Shown here piece after piece: positions 1-8,748 of a stretch of DNA of 64,000 bases. Origin of the DNA: Streptomyces sp. NRRL B-24484 (GTDB lineage Bacteria > Actinomycetota > Actinomycetes > Streptomycetales > Streptomycetaceae). Each line of letters opens with the position of its first letter. Positions within the stretch are counted from its first letter, which is position 1. The notes under the pieces are model-generated. The model saw only the letters and a list, made by a program, of their open reading frames with translations. It had not been told where the DNA came from and made no database searches. The stretch spans positions 62,001-126,000 of the forward strand of contig NZ_JOAI01000002.1 of the NCBI RefSeq assembly GCF_000717715.1, in the 5' to 3' direction. The translations under genes and the position numbers were made by a program.

Positions 1-59
1 ACACCGTCCCCGTCGGCCCCTGGCGGGTCGACACCTCGGGGCTGCTGACGTACGCCTGA
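1..59 (+). CDS. C-terminal fragment of an unidentified rightward gene (cut by window edge)
   Basis: The first 59 bases read through in one frame to a TGA at 57-59, giving a short tail that ends in SGLLTYA. Codon use (GTC, CCC, GGC, CTG, TAC) looks like genuine high-GC coding sequence. The gene would converge on the thymidine phosphorylase gene, 53 bases further on. Too little is present to name a family, and a chance open frame cannot be excluded. Confidence 0.4.
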   Translation, partial: TVPVGPWRVDTSGLLTYA

Positions 60-112
60 CGGGCAGGCGGGCGCCGGCAGCCCCGGGGACGTGGCGCAGG
101 CGATGCGGTGCG

Positions 113-1390
113 TCAGGCGATGCGGTCGAGGACGATCGGGTTCGGGGTGAACGCGGTGCCCTCGGGGGCGACCGTGACGCCGTCCTTGAGGGCCTCGATC
201 GCGTAGTCGAAGCGCTCGGGGGTGTCGGTGTGCAGGGTCAGCAGCGGCTGGCCGGCCACCACGGTGTCGCCCGGCTTGGCGTGCATCTCGACGCCGGCGC
301 CGGCCTGCACCGGGTCCTCCTTGCGGGCGCGGCCGGCGCCCAGGCGCCAGGCGCAGACGCCGACGGCGTAGGCGTCGAGGGCGGTGAGCACGCCGGAGGC
401 CGGGGCCGTGATCACGTGCTGCTCGCGGGCGACCGGCAGCGGGGCGTCGACGTCGCCGCCCTGAGCGGCGATCATGCGGCGCCAGTGGTCCATCGCGGAG
501 CCGTCCCGCAGCGCGTCGGCCGGGTCCTTGCCGTGCACGCCGGCCGCGTCGAGCATCTCGCGGGCGAGCGCCAGGGTGAGCTCGACGACGTCGGCGGGGC
601 CGCCGCCGGCCAGCACCTCGACCGACTCGCGGACCTCCAGCGCGTTGCCGGCGGTGAGGCCGAGCGGGGTGGACATGTCGGTGAGCAGGGCGACGGTGTT
701 GACGCCGGCCGCCTTGCCGAGGCCGACCATGGTGCGGGCGAGCTCCTGGGCGTCGGCGAGGTTCTTCATGAAGGCGCCGGAGCCGACCTTGACGTCGAGG
801 ACGAGCGCCCCGGTGCCCTCGGCGATCTTCTTCGACATGATCGAGGAGGCGATCAGCGGGATCGCCTCGACGGTGCCGGTGACGTCGCGCAGCGCGTAGA
901 GCTTCTTGTCGGCGGGGGCGAGGCCGTCGCCGGCGGCGCAGATGACGGCGCCGGTGTCGTTCAGCACCTGGAGCATCTCCTCGTTGGAGAGCAGGGCGCG
1001 CCAGCCGGGGATCGACTCCAGCTTGTCGAGGGTGCCGCCGGTGTGGCCGAGGCCGCGGCCGGAGAGCTGCGGGACGGCGGCGCCGCAGGCGGCGACCAGC
1101 GGGGCGAGCGGCAGGGTGATCTTGTCGCCGACGCCGCCGGTGGAGTGCTTGTCGGAGGTCGGCACGCCGAGCGAGGAGAAGTCCATGCGGACGCCGGAGC
1201 GGATCATCGCGTCCGTCCAGCGGCTGATCTCGCGGAGGTTCATGCCGTTCAGCAGGATGGCCATGGCCAGGGCCGACATCTGCTCGTCGGCGACCTCGCC
1301 GCGGGTGTACGCGTCGATCACCCAGTCGATCTGGCCGTCGGTCAGCTCTCCGCGGTCGCGCTTGGTCCTGATGACGGAGGGGGCGTCCAT
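113..1390 (-). CDS. deoA: Thymidine phosphorylase
   Basis: The 425-residue product matches the usual length of DeoA/pyrimidine-nucleoside phosphorylases, which split thymidine plus phosphate into thymine and 2-deoxyribose-1-phosphate in the cytoplasm. The glycosyltransferase family 3 signature is visible: KHSTGGVGDK near residue 80 (phosphate/glycine-rich loop) and SSIMSKKIAEG near residue 182 (pyrimidine-binding Ser/Lys). The C-terminal alpha/beta domain with GAGRARKEDPV is complete. It is the last gene of the leftward nucleoside operon, about 110 bases downstream of cdd, so its job is probably to degrade imported thymidine or deoxyuridine. The ATG at 1390 begins MDAPSVIRTKRD, as expected for the family. 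High certainty. Confidence 0.95.
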   Translation of the reverse strand: MDAPSVIRTKRDRGELTDGQIDWVIDAYTRGEVADEQMSALAMAILLNGMNLREISRWTDAMIRSGVRMDFSSLGVPTSDKHSTGGVGDKITLPLAPLVAACGAAVPQLSGRGLGHTGGTLDKLESIPGWRALLSNEEMLQVLNDTGAVICAAGDGLAPADKKLYALRDVTGTVEAIPLIASSIMSKKIAEGTGALVLDVKVGSGAFMKNLADAQELARTMVGLGKAAGVNTVALLTDMSTPLGLTAGNALEVRESVEVLAGGGPADVVELTLALAREMLDAAGVHGKDPADALRDGSAMDHWRRMIAAQGGDVDAPLPVAREQHVITAPASGVLTALDAYAVGVCAWRLGAGRARKEDPVQAGAGVEMHAKPGDTVVAGQPLLTLHTDTPERFDYAIEALKDGVTVAPEGTAFTPNPIVLDRIA

Positions 1391-1448
1391 GGGGTCTCCA
1401 AGAGGTGCAGGGGTGCTCAGGTGCAGGAAGTGCGAAGAGTGCCGCGGC

Positions 1449-1466
1449 GGGCCCCTTCCGGGGCCC
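1449..1466. terminator. Short GC hairpin between cdd and deoA
   Basis: A perfect 7-bp inverted repeat (GGGCCCC, TTCC loop, GGGGCCC) lies in the 111-base gap between cdd and deoA. There is no T-tract, so it may attenuate or stabilise the transcript rather than terminate it. Confidence 0.35.
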
Positions 1467-1501
1467 TCCGCGACACTCTACGCGCGTAACAACGGGAGGT
1501 G

Positions 1502-1897
1502 CTAGAGCCGCTCCGGCCCGAAGGCGTCGGGCAGGACCTCGTCCATGGTCTTCACCCCGGACGGCAGGTCCACCAGCAGTTCCGGCCCGCCGTGCTCGTA
1601 CAGCAGCTGCCGGCAGCGGCCGCACGGCATCAGCAGACTGCCCGCCCCGTCCACGCAGGTGAAGGCCGTCAGCCGGCCGCCGCCGCTGGAGTGCAGCGCG
1701 GAGACCAGGCCGCACTCGGCGCACAGGCCGAGTCCGTACGAGGCGTTCTCCACGTTGCAGCCGGTGACGATCCGCCCGTCGTCGACCAGGGCCGCCGCCC
1801 CGACCGGGAACTTGCTGTAGGGGGCGTACGCGTGCGCCATCGCGCCGCGCGCGGCCTCCCGCAGCACCTCCCAGTCGGGTGCCGGTGCGGTCGTCAC
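1502..1897 (-). CDS. cdd: Cytidine deaminase
   Basis: This 131-residue protein is a homotetrameric-type cytidine deaminase that converts cytidine and deoxycytidine to uridine and deoxyuridine. Its zinc ligands and catalytic Glu are in LCAECG near residue 57 and PCGRCRQ near residue 92, and it has the family motif GCNVENASYG. The start is the GTG at 1897: its first bases overlap the TGA of the upstream permease (GTGA, 4-bp overlap), indicating translational coupling. The frame stays open far upstream of this GTG, but that extension only shadows the permease genes. Uridine and deoxyuridine produced here are substrates for nucleoside phosphorylases such as the neighbouring DeoA. Confidence 0.95.
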   Translation of the reverse strand: MTTAPAPDWEVLREAARGAMAHAYAPYSKFPVGAAALVDDGRIVTGCNVENASYGLGLCAECGLVSALHSSGGGRLTAFTCVDGAGSLLMPCGRCRQLLYEHGGPELLVDLPSGVKTMDEVLPDAFGPERL

Positions 1898-3159
1898 TTG
1901 CCTTCGCCCTTGCGGTAGATCTGGCCGTCGGCCTTCGGCGGACGCAGGCGCTGCGAGGCCAGCGCGAGCACGACCAGCGTGATCACGTACGGGGTGGCCA
2001 CGATCAGCGGACGCTCCACCGAGTCGGTCAGCGCGAACCAGAGGCCGAGGCCGCCGGCGACCACCAGGCTGATCACCGCGGTGGTGTACTTGCGACGGTA
2101 GCCGTGCCACATCGCGAGCAGGCCCATGGCGAGCGCGATCACCAGCAGCAGCACGTGGACGTTGTCCGCGTCGCGCAGCTGGAGGCTGTCGGTGAAGCCG
2201 AACAGACCCGAGCCGATGGCGAGTCCGCCCGGCATCCAGTTGCCGAAGATCATCGCGGCGAGGCCGATGAAGCCGCGGCCCTGAGTCTGGCCGTCCTTGT
2301 AGAAGTGCGCCGCGACCAGCGAGAGGTACGCACCGGCGAGGCCGGCGAAAGCGCCCGAGGAGATGACCGCGATGTACTTGTACTTGTAGACGTTGACGCC
2401 CAGCGACTCGGCGGCGGTCGGGTTCTCGCCGCAGGAGCGCAGGCGCAGGCCGAAGACGGTCCGCCAGAGCAGGAAGTAGCTGGCGACGATCAGCACGGCG
2501 GCGATCACGATGACCACCGACAGGTCGGTGACCACACCGCCGACGATGCCCGCCACGTCCGAGACCAGGAACCAGTGGTGCTTCTCGATGTCGGCCAGCC
2601 AGTCCGACAGCCCGGGGATCGTGATGTTGGGCAGCGAGTCGGCCGGCGGCGACTGGTTGGCACCCGCGCCGTTGGCCACGTAGTCCCGGTAGTAGATCCG
2701 GTTCACGTAGGCGCAGATGCCGGGGATCAGCAGGTTGATGCCGACGCCGGAGACGATGTGGTCGACGCCGAAGGTGACGGTGACCAGGGCGTGCAGCAGG
2801 CCGCCGAGGGCGCCGCCGGCCATGCCGGCGAGCAGGCCGACCCAGGGGTTGACCAGGAAGCCGACCCAGGCGCCGCAGAAGGTGCCGGCGACCATCATGC
2901 CTTCGAGGCCGATGTTGACCACGCCGGCCCGCTCCGACCACAGACCGCCGAGACCGGCCATCGCGATCGGGACGGCGGCGCCGAGGGCGGCGTTGATCTG
3001 GCCGGAGGCGGTCAGGCCGTGGTTGCCGGTGGCCGCGCCGACGGCGGAGACCAGGACGAGCGCGGCCGCGATCAGCAGCAGCACGACCGGCCAGGTGATC
3101 TTCGGCTTCTTCGTCGGGGCTCCCGGCGACTTCGGCCGGGCGGTGGTGGCGGTGCTCAC
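1894..3159 (-). CDS. Nucleoside ABC transporter permease, second subunit
   Basis: The 421-residue polytopic inner-membrane protein belongs to the BPD_transp_2 (LivM/RbsC-like) family used by BMP-dependent nucleoside importers such as YufOPQ/NupOPQ. A glycine-rich region GLEGMMVAGTF near residue 86 and LRSCGENPTAAESLGVN near residue 240, the EAA-like loop that contacts the ATPase, are diagnostic. A cluster of hydrophobic segments runs from about residue 25 to 390. Its ATG overlaps the end of the other permease by 4 bases and its stop overlaps the cdd start, so the three genes are tightly coupled. It forms the pore together with the 384-residue permease. Substrate (purine or pyrimidine nucleosides) is inferred from the neighbours. 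Confidence 0.9.
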   Translation of the reverse strand: MSTATTARPKSPGAPTKKPKITWPVVLLLIAAALVLVSAVGAATGNHGLTASGQINAALGAAVPIAMAGLGGLWSERAGVVNIGLEGMMVAGTFCGAWVGFLVNPWVGLLAGMAGGALGGLLHALVTVTFGVDHIVSGVGINLLIPGICAYVNRIYYRDYVANGAGANQSPPADSLPNITIPGLSDWLADIEKHHWFLVSDVAGIVGGVVTDLSVVIVIAAVLIVASYFLLWRTVFGLRLRSCGENPTAAESLGVNVYKYKYIAVISSGAFAGLAGAYLSLVAAHFYKDGQTQGRGFIGLAAMIFGNWMPGGLAIGSGLFGFTDSLQLRDADNVHVLLLVIALAMGLLAMWHGYRRKYTTAVISLVVAGGLGLWFALTDSVERPLIVATPYVITLVVLALASQRLRPPKADGQIYRKGEGK

Positions 3160-4310
3160 GCGGCAACCTCCTTGTTGGCGGCGGCCGCGGCCTGGGCGGC
3201 GAGCTCGGCGCCGACCTTCTGCTGCTGGCGCTTGAGGCCGAAGCGGCGCACCAGCTCGTAGGCGACGACGACGCAGATCACGATGGTGCCCTGCATGACG
3301 AGGACGATCTCCTGCGGGTAGTCACCGTGCAGCGGGAGCTGCGTGCCGGAGACGTCGAGGAAGGCGAACAGCAGGGCCGAGAAGGCGATGCCGATCGGGC
3401 TGTTGCGGCCGAGCAGGGCCACCGAGATGCCGATGAAGCCGAGGTTCAGCTGGATGCTCTGACCGAAGTAGAACGAGCTCTGCAGCAGCTCCGGGATGCC
3501 GATCAGACCGGCGATGGCACCGGAGACCGCCATGCTGGTCAGCACCATGCGCCTGACGTTGACGCCGGACGCCTTGGCGGCGGTCTCCGAGCGGCCGGTG
3601 GCGCGCAGGTCGAAGCCGAACCGGGTGCGGGTCAGGGTGAACTGGAACAGCACGCCGATCAGCACGGCGACGAAGATGAAGCCCCAGAGCGTGCCGCCGG
3701 CGGTCTCGATCGAGAAGAAGTGGCTCGACTCGGAGACCGGGGCGGTCTGGATCGCGTTGGCGTTGGCGCTCTTCGCCGGGGCGAAGCGGCCCGGGATGAG
3801 CAGCAGGCCGACGACCGCGGTGGCGATCGCGTTCAGCATGATGGTCGAGATGACCTCGCTGACGCCGCGGTAGACCTTGAGCACACCGGCGATGCTGGCC
3901 CACAGACCACCGACGAGCATCGCGGTGACGAGCAGCAGTGGGATCTGGATGAACGACGGCAGGTCGACCTGGCTGCCGACGTAGGCGGCGAACAGCACGC
4001 CGAGGCGGTACTGGCCCTCGACGCCGATGTTGAACAGGTTCATCCGGAAGCCGAACGCCGCGGCGCAACCGGCGATGTAGTACACGGTGGCCCGGTTGAG
4101 GGTCAGCACCTGGCCGTCGGAGGCGGTGCCGTACCGGATCATCACGTCGAAGGCGTCGAACGGGTCCTTGCCGGAGACGGCCAGCAGCACGGAGCAGATC
4201 GCCAGCGAGAGCAGGACGGCCAGCACCGGCGCGGCCAGGGCGAGCAGGATCTTCTCGCCGTCGAACCGCGAGGTGAAGGAGCGCTTCGCGGGCGGGTTGG
4301 GACTGGTCAT
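3156..4310 (-). CDS. Nucleoside ABC transporter permease, first subunit
   Basis: The 384-residue membrane protein of the BPD_transp_2 family is the partner permease of the BMP-type nucleoside importer. Visible hallmarks are a first transmembrane segment at about residues 20-45, NLFNIGVEGQY near residue 92, and the cytoplasmic ATPase-contact loop LRATGRSETAAKASGVNVR near residue 237. It starts 3 bases downstream of the ATPase stop and overlaps the second permease by 4 bases, so one polycistronic message is expected. The C-terminus ends in an alanine-rich tail, which is not unusual. Identity as a sugar or branched-chain amino-acid permease is less likely because the binding protein is BMP-type and the next genes are cdd and deoA. 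Confidence 0.9.
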   Translation of the reverse strand: MTSPNPPAKRSFTSRFDGEKILLALAAPVLAVLLSLAICSVLLAVSGKDPFDAFDVMIRYGTASDGQVLTLNRATVYYIAGCAAAFGFRMNLFNIGVEGQYRLGVLFAAYVGSQVDLPSFIQIPLLLVTAMLVGGLWASIAGVLKVYRGVSEVISTIMLNAIATAVVGLLLIPGRFAPAKSANANAIQTAPVSESSHFFSIETAGGTLWGFIFVAVLIGVLFQFTLTRTRFGFDLRATGRSETAAKASGVNVRRMVLTSMAVSGAIAGLIGIPELLQSSFYFGQSIQLNLGFIGISVALLGRNSPIGIAFSALLFAFLDVSGTQLPLHGDYPQEIVLVMQGTIVICVVVAYELVRRFGLKRQQQKVGAELAAQAAAAANKEVAA

Positions 4311-4313
4311 GGA

Positions 4314-5987
4314 TTACTCCCCCGCCTGCGTGTCGTCGGCGGAACTGTCGGACGCGGCCTCGGTGCCCTCGGCGGCGGTCGCCTTCTCCTCGGCGACGGC
4401 GTCGGTCTCGGACTCGATGTGGCCGCGGGCGGCACCGGTCATCGCGGTGCCGAGGTCCTCGGCGGTGACGGTGGCCGGGTCGGCGTCGGCGACCAGGCGG
4501 CCTCGGTAGATCACCCGGATCGTGTCGGAGAGACCGATCAGCTCGTCGAGGTCGGCGGAGATCAGCAGCACGGCAAGGCCCTCGCGCTGTGCCTTCCGGA
4601 TCTGGTCCCAGATCTGGGCCTGCGCGCCGACGTCGACGCCGCGGGTCGGGTGGGCCGCGACCAGCAGCTTCGGGTCGTGGCTCATCTCGCGGCCGATGAT
4701 CAGCTTCTGCTGGTTGCCGCCGGAGAGGGAGGCCGCGGTGACCTCGATGCCGGGGGTGCGGACGTCGTACTCCTCGACGATCCGCTGGGTGTCCTTGCGG
4801 GCGCCGGCCGGGTCCAGCAGGACGCCCTTGGAGTTGGGCGTCTCGGTGACGTGGCCGAGGATGCGGTTCTCCCAGAGCGGGGCTTCCAGCAGCAGGCCGT
4901 GGCGGTGGCGGTCCTCGGGGATGTAGCCGATGCCGGCCTCGCGGCGGGCGCGGGTGAGCGCGGAGGTGACGTCCTTGCCGTTCAGGCTCACGGTGCCCGC
5001 GTCCAGCGGGATCATGCCCATGATCGCCTCGACGAGCTCGGCCTGGCCGTTGCCCTCGACGCCGGCGATGCCCAGCACCTCGCCGCGGCGGATGCGCAGC
5101 GAGACGTCGTCGAGGACGACGCGCTCGATGCCCTCGGCGTCGGTCTTGGCGATCCGCAGGCCCTCGACGGCGAGCATCTCGTCCGCGGTGACGGTCGACT
5201 CGCGGCTCTCCGGCGAGGGGAGCTCGGCGCCGACCATCAGCTCGGCGAGCTGGCGGGCGGTGACGGTCTTCGGGTCGGCGTCGCCCACGGTGGTGCCGCG
5301 GCGGATGACGCTGATCGCGTCGGCGACGGCGAGCACCTCGTGCAGCTTGTGGGAGATGAAGATGACGGTGACGCCCTCCGCCTTGAGCTCGCGGAGGTTG
5401 TCGAAGAGCGCGTCCACCTCCTGCGGGACGAGGACGGCGGTCGGCTCGTCGAGGATCAGGATGTTCGCGCCGCGGTAGAGGACCTTGAGGATCTCCACGC
5501 GCTGGCGGTCGGCGACGCCCAGGTCCTCGACCAGGGCGTCCGGGCGCACGCCCAGGCCGTACTGGTCGGAGATCTCCTGGATCTTCGCCTTGGCCTTGCC
5601 GCCGATGCCGTGGAGCTTCTCGCCGCCGAGGACGATGTTCTCCCAGACGGTCAGGTTGTCCGCGAGCATGAAGTGCTGGTGCACCATGCCGATGCCGAGG
5701 TCGATGGCGTCGGCCGGGGTGCCGAGCTGGACCTGCTTGCCGTTGATGGCGATGGTGCCCTCGTCCGGCCGCTGCATGCCGTAGAGGATCTTCATCAGGG
5801 TGGACTTGCCGGCGCCGTTCTCGCCCATGAGGGCGTGCACGGTGCCGCGTCGCACGGTGATGTCGATGTCGTGGTTGGCCACGACGCCGGGGAAGCGCTT
5901 GGTGATGCCGCGCAGTTCGACGGCCGGTGTCGCCGTCCCCGCGCTGGGGGTGCCGCCCTGGTCGAGGGCGGGATCGGAAGCGGTGAT
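4314..5987 (-). CDS. Nucleoside ABC transporter ATP-binding protein (tandem ATPase), probable ATC start
   Basis: This protein carries two ABC ATPase domains in one chain, as in RbsA/NupO-type importers. Walker A of domain 1 is GENGAGKST and its Walker B is ILILDEPTAVL; domain 2 starts near VLDDVSLRIRRGEVLGIAG and has the signature SLSGGNQQK. The first conventional start in frame is a GTG at 5882, but that would delete the first beta strand (VELRGITKRFPGVV), which this family needs. In frame upstream there is no ATG, GTG or TTG. A clean AGGAG (5998-5994) sits 6 bases before an ATC codon at 5987, which would give 557 residues. I therefore propose translation from ATC; 5882 is the conservative alternative. 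The C-terminal 50 residues are acidic and Ala/Ser-rich. Confidence 0.85.
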   Translation of the reverse strand: MTASDPALDQGGTPSAGTATPAVELRGITKRFPGVVANHDIDITVRRGTVHALMGENGAGKSTLMKILYGMQRPDEGTIAINGKQVQLGTPADAIDLGIGMVHQHFMLADNLTVWENIVLGGEKLHGIGGKAKAKIQEISDQYGLGVRPDALVEDLGVADRQRVEILKVLYRGANILILDEPTAVLVPQEVDALFDNLRELKAEGVTVIFISHKLHEVLAVADAISVIRRGTTVGDADPKTVTARQLAELMVGAELPSPESRESTVTADEMLAVEGLRIAKTDAEGIERVVLDDVSLRIRRGEVLGIAGVEGNGQAELVEAIMGMIPLDAGTVSLNGKDVTSALTRARREAGIGYIPEDRHRHGLLLEAPLWENRILGHVTETPNSKGVLLDPAGARKDTQRIVEEYDVRTPGIEVTAASLSGGNQQKLIIGREMSHDPKLLVAAHPTRGVDVGAQAQIWDQIRKAQREGLAVLLISADLDELIGLSDTIRVIYRGRLVADADPATVTAEDLGTAMTGAARGHIESETDAVAEEKATAAEGTEAASDSSADDTQAGE

Positions 5988-6061
5988 GGCGATCTCCTGA
6001 AGTCGTCGTGCGCACCGTTGCGCCGGAGTGCCTGGTGTTCTGTCTGTGGGTGGAACGGGCG

Positions 6062-6100
6062 GGGCCCGGCGGGACGCGTCCTGCGCGCCCCGCCGGGCCC
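6062..6100 (-). terminator. Hairpin between binding protein and ATPase genes (attenuator candidate)
   Basis: A perfect 12-bp inverted repeat (GGGCCCGGCGGG / CCCGCCGGGCCC, 15-base loop) fills part of the 176-base gap after the lipoprotein gene. In binding-protein-dependent operons such a hairpin commonly lets the binding protein be made in excess over the membrane subunits; that role here is inferred. Confidence 0.5.
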
Positions 6101-6163
6101 TCCGGTGATGTTCGTCGGCCCCGGTGCCGCCGCCGGCAGGTGGCGGTGGTCAGGAGCGTCGGA

Positions 6164-7228
6164 TCAGTTCTCCGGGGTGGTGGGGATCTTGGTGGCGCCG
6201 GAGGTGATCGCCTGGGTGGCGGCGTCGATCTTCGGTTGGATGTCCTTCAGGAAGCCGCCGGTCTGGGCCAGCGAGACACCCTCGGCCTTCAGGTCGAAGT
6301 TCTTGACGCCGGTCAGCGGGTTGCCGTCCTTGTACGCCTTGATGTAGTCGAAGACGGCCACGTTCACGTTCTTGACCATGGAGGTCAGGATGTTGGCCTT
6401 GTACTTCGACAGCGCGGGCTGGCTGGCCTGGTCGGAGTCGACGCCGATGGCCCACTTGCCCTTGGACGCGACGGCCTCGATCGAGCCGTTGCCGGAGGAG
6501 CCGGCGGCGGAGTAGATGACGTCCGCGCCCTTGTCCAGCTGGCCCTGCGCGGCCTCCTTGCCCTTGCCCGGGTCGTTGAAGCCGCTGAAGTCCGGCGGGG
6601 TGGTGAGGTAGGTGGTCTCGATCACGATGTTCGGGTCGACGGACTTGGCGCCCGCCTTGTAACCGGCCTCGAACTTCTTGATCAGCTCGGACTGCACGCC
6701 ACCGATGAAGCCGATGTGCTTGGCCTTGCTCTTGGAGGCGGCGGCGACGCCGGCAAGGTACGAGCCCTCCTGCTCCGAGAAGGTCAGCGAGGTGACGTTG
6801 CTCGGCTGGGTGTCGGAGGCCGAGTCGATGATCGCGAACTTGACGTTCGGGTTCTCCTTGGCGACCTTCTCGACGGCCGACTGGTACACGAAGCCGACGG
6901 CGATGACCGGGTTGTAACCGGCGCTGACCAGCGACTTGAGGCGGGCCTCCTTGTCGGCCTCGGCCTCACCGGTCTTGGCCTCGGCCTCGGTGACCTGGAC
7001 GCCGAGCTGGTCCTTGGCCTGGTCGAGACCGCGGGCGGCGGAGTCGTTGAACGACTGGTCGCCGCGGCCGCCGATGTCGTAGGCCATGCCGACCTTGACG
7101 CTGGAGGCGCCGGAGGAGGCGCCGGACGAGGTGTTGTTGTCGGTGCTCTTTGCGCCGCAAGCGGCGAGCGAGGCGATGCCCAGGGAACCCGAGAGCACTA
7201 CCGCGGCGAGCTTCAGTGAACGGCGCAA
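6164..7228 (-). CDS. BMP-family nucleoside-binding lipoprotein
   Basis: This 354-residue periplasmic-type binding protein (Bmp/PnrA family) is the substrate receptor of the adjacent nucleoside ABC importer. The N-terminus MRRSLKLAAVV... ends in the lipobox LAAC at about residues 21-24, so the mature protein should be lipid-anchored at the outer face of the membrane. The family motifs VGMAYDIGGRGDQSFND near residue 46 and the conserved GFIGGVQSELIKKFEAGY near residue 170 are present. The start is a TTG at 7228 with a strong AAGGAG 8-9 bases upstream. It is the first gene of the operon, and the hairpin after it probably raises its level over the transporter subunits. Confidence 0.93.
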   Translation of the reverse strand: MRRSLKLAAVVLSGSLGIASLAACGAKSTDNNTSSGASSGASSVKVGMAYDIGGRGDQSFNDSAARGLDQAKDQLGVQVTEAEAKTGEAEADKEARLKSLVSAGYNPVIAVGFVYQSAVEKVAKENPNVKFAIIDSASDTQPSNVTSLTFSEQEGSYLAGVAAASKSKAKHIGFIGGVQSELIKKFEAGYKAGAKSVDPNIVIETTYLTTPPDFSGFNDPGKGKEAAQGQLDKGADVIYSAAGSSGNGSIEAVASKGKWAIGVDSDQASQPALSKYKANILTSMVKNVNVAVFDYIKAYKDGNPLTGVKNFDLKAEGVSLAQTGGFLKDIQPKIDAATQAITSGATKIPTTPEN

Positions 7229-7329
7229 GGGAGTATCTCCTTCTCACACACCCGTTTGGCGTGGTCGAGCGCCACCGTAACGCGCGTAGAACACGGTTGT
7301 GTTACGGCCTGCGGAGGCATTCGGGTTGT

Positions 7330-7358
7330 TATCAAAATGTGGTCATCTGTCTGGTCAA
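7330..7358 (-). promoter_or_regulatory. Candidate housekeeping promoter of the nucleoside-import operon
   Basis: On the minus strand TTGACC (7358-7353) is followed after 17 bases by TTGATA (7335-7330), inside an unusually AT-rich stretch of the leader of the lipoprotein gene. The -35 matches the vegetative consensus well and the -10 poorly. The roughly 100-base leader that would follow has no recognisable riboswitch. Confidence 0.35.
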
Positions 7359-7494
7359 ATCAGGACAGACCGCCACCTTTGTTCAACGCGATGTCACTAC
7401 CGAGTGATATTCGAGCACCACAGTACGCGGATGCGTCCACGGCAGGCAGGAGCCGCGCCGGACACCAGTCCGACGCGGCCCGGGTCGTGCGCGT

Positions 7495-8748
7495 TCAGAC
7501 CGTCCCGTGCTCCAGGGCCAGCGCGCAGAACAGCTCCACCCCGATGCCGATCGACCGCTCGTCCACGTCGAACCGGCCCTGGTGCAGGTCGCGGACGCCC
7601 TTCTCGTGCGGCGCCCGGACGCCGAGGCGGGCCAGCGCACCCGGCGCGTGCTCCAGGTACCAGGAGAAGTCCTCGCCGCCGAGGCTCTGCTCGGTGTCCT
7701 CCACCACGGGGGCGCCGCCGTCCCCGAAGCAGGCGGTCATGGCCCGCTCCAGCTGCGCGATCGACACGTGCTCGTTGACCACCGGCGGCACCCCGCGGTG
7801 GTAGTCGAGGGTCCACTTCGCCCGGTGGGTCTCGGCGATCCGGGCGATCAGCTCGTCGAGGATCTCCGGGGCCTCCCGCCAGCCCGCCAGCTCCAGGCAG
7901 CGGACGGTGCCCTCCAGCTCCGCGTGCTGCGGGATCGCGTTGGGCGCGGAGCCGGCCGCGATCCGGCCGAAGACGAGGCTCACGCCCCAGCGCGGGTCCA
8001 TCCGCCGGCCGAGCGCCGCCGGCAGGTCCGCCGCCATCCGGGCCACCGCGGTGACCAGGTCGGTGGTGAGGTGCGGCCGGGCGGTGTGGCCGCCGGGGCC
8101 GTCCAGCGACAGCAGCAGCCGGTCGCAGGCCGAGGTGATCGCCCCGACCTTGAGCCCGATCCGGCCGACCTCCACCTTGGGGTCGCAGTGCACCGCGAAG
8201 ATCCGGCCGACGCCGTCCATCCCGCCGGCCTTGATCACGTCCAGCGCGCCGCCGGGCATGACCTCCTCGGCGGGCTGGAAGACCAGCCGCACCGGCTGCC
8301 GCAGCCCGCCGGTGCGGGCCGCCTCGGCCAGCACCAGACCGGTGCCCAGCACCACCGCGGTGTGCACGTCGTGCCCGCAGGCGTGCGCCCGGCCCGGCAG
8401 CGTCGAGCGGTAGGGCACGTCGGTCTTGGCGTCGTCGATCGGCAGCGCGTCGATGTCCGCCCGGAACGCCAGCAGCGGGGTGCCCTCGGGCGTGCCCGGC
8501 GGGACGATGTCCACCGTCATCCCCGTGCCGCCCGGCAGCACCCGCGGCTCCAGGCCGGCCTCGACGAGCCGCTCGCGCAGGAGGCGGGTGGTGCGGAACT
8601 CCTGCCGGCCCAGCTCCGGGTGCCGGTGGAGATCGCGGCGGAAGGCGATCAGCTCGGCCTCGTGCGCCCGTACCCGGGTGCGCAGGTCCCGTCCGGCACG
8701 GACGGCGGTGGCGAGGGCGGCCCGATCGGCGGGCTGAGGATCGTTCAC
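7495..8748 (-). CDS. M20-family amidohydrolase
   Basis: The product (417 residues from the GTG at 8748) is an M20D amidohydrolase/aminoacylase, a cytoplasmic zinc enzyme that hydrolyses N-acyl amino acids or related amides. Metal-binding motifs are visible: RRDLHRHPELG near the start, HACGHDVHTAVVLG, and the general-base region FQPAEEVMPGGA, followed by FAVHCDP. The frame is open to an ATG at 8844, but that extension has low third-position GC (TCA, CCA, TCT), unlike the rest of the gene, so the GTG at VNDPQPADRAAL is preferred; its ribosome-binding site is weak. The upstream mutase gene reads in the same direction 226 bases away, so a separate promoter is likely. The substrate cannot be inferred. 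Confidence 0.88.
   Translation of the reverse strand: MNDPQPADRAALATAVRAGRDLRTRVRAHEAELIAFRRDLHRHPELGRQEFRTTRLLRERLVEAGLEPRVLPGGTGMTVDIVPPGTPEGTPLLAFRADIDALPIDDAKTDVPYRSTLPGRAHACGHDVHTAVVLGTGLVLAEAARTGGLRQPVRLVFQPAEEVMPGGALDVIKAGGMDGVGRIFAVHCDPKVEVGRIGLKVGAITSACDRLLLSLDGPGGHTARPHLTTDLVTAVARMAADLPAALGRRMDPRWGVSLVFGRIAAGSAPNAIPQHAELEGTVRCLELAGWREAPEILDELIARIAETHRAKWTLDYHRGVPPVVNEHVSIAQLERAMTACFGDGGAPVVEDTEQSLGGEDFSWYLEHAPGALARLGVRAPHEKGVRDLHQGRFDVDERSIGIGVELFCALALEHGTV

Noticed and set aside
3327..6347. A 1006-codon plus-strand frame across the nucleoside transporter genes
   Set aside because: Antisense shadow of two ABC genes with full motif sets; no conserved domain in the frame.
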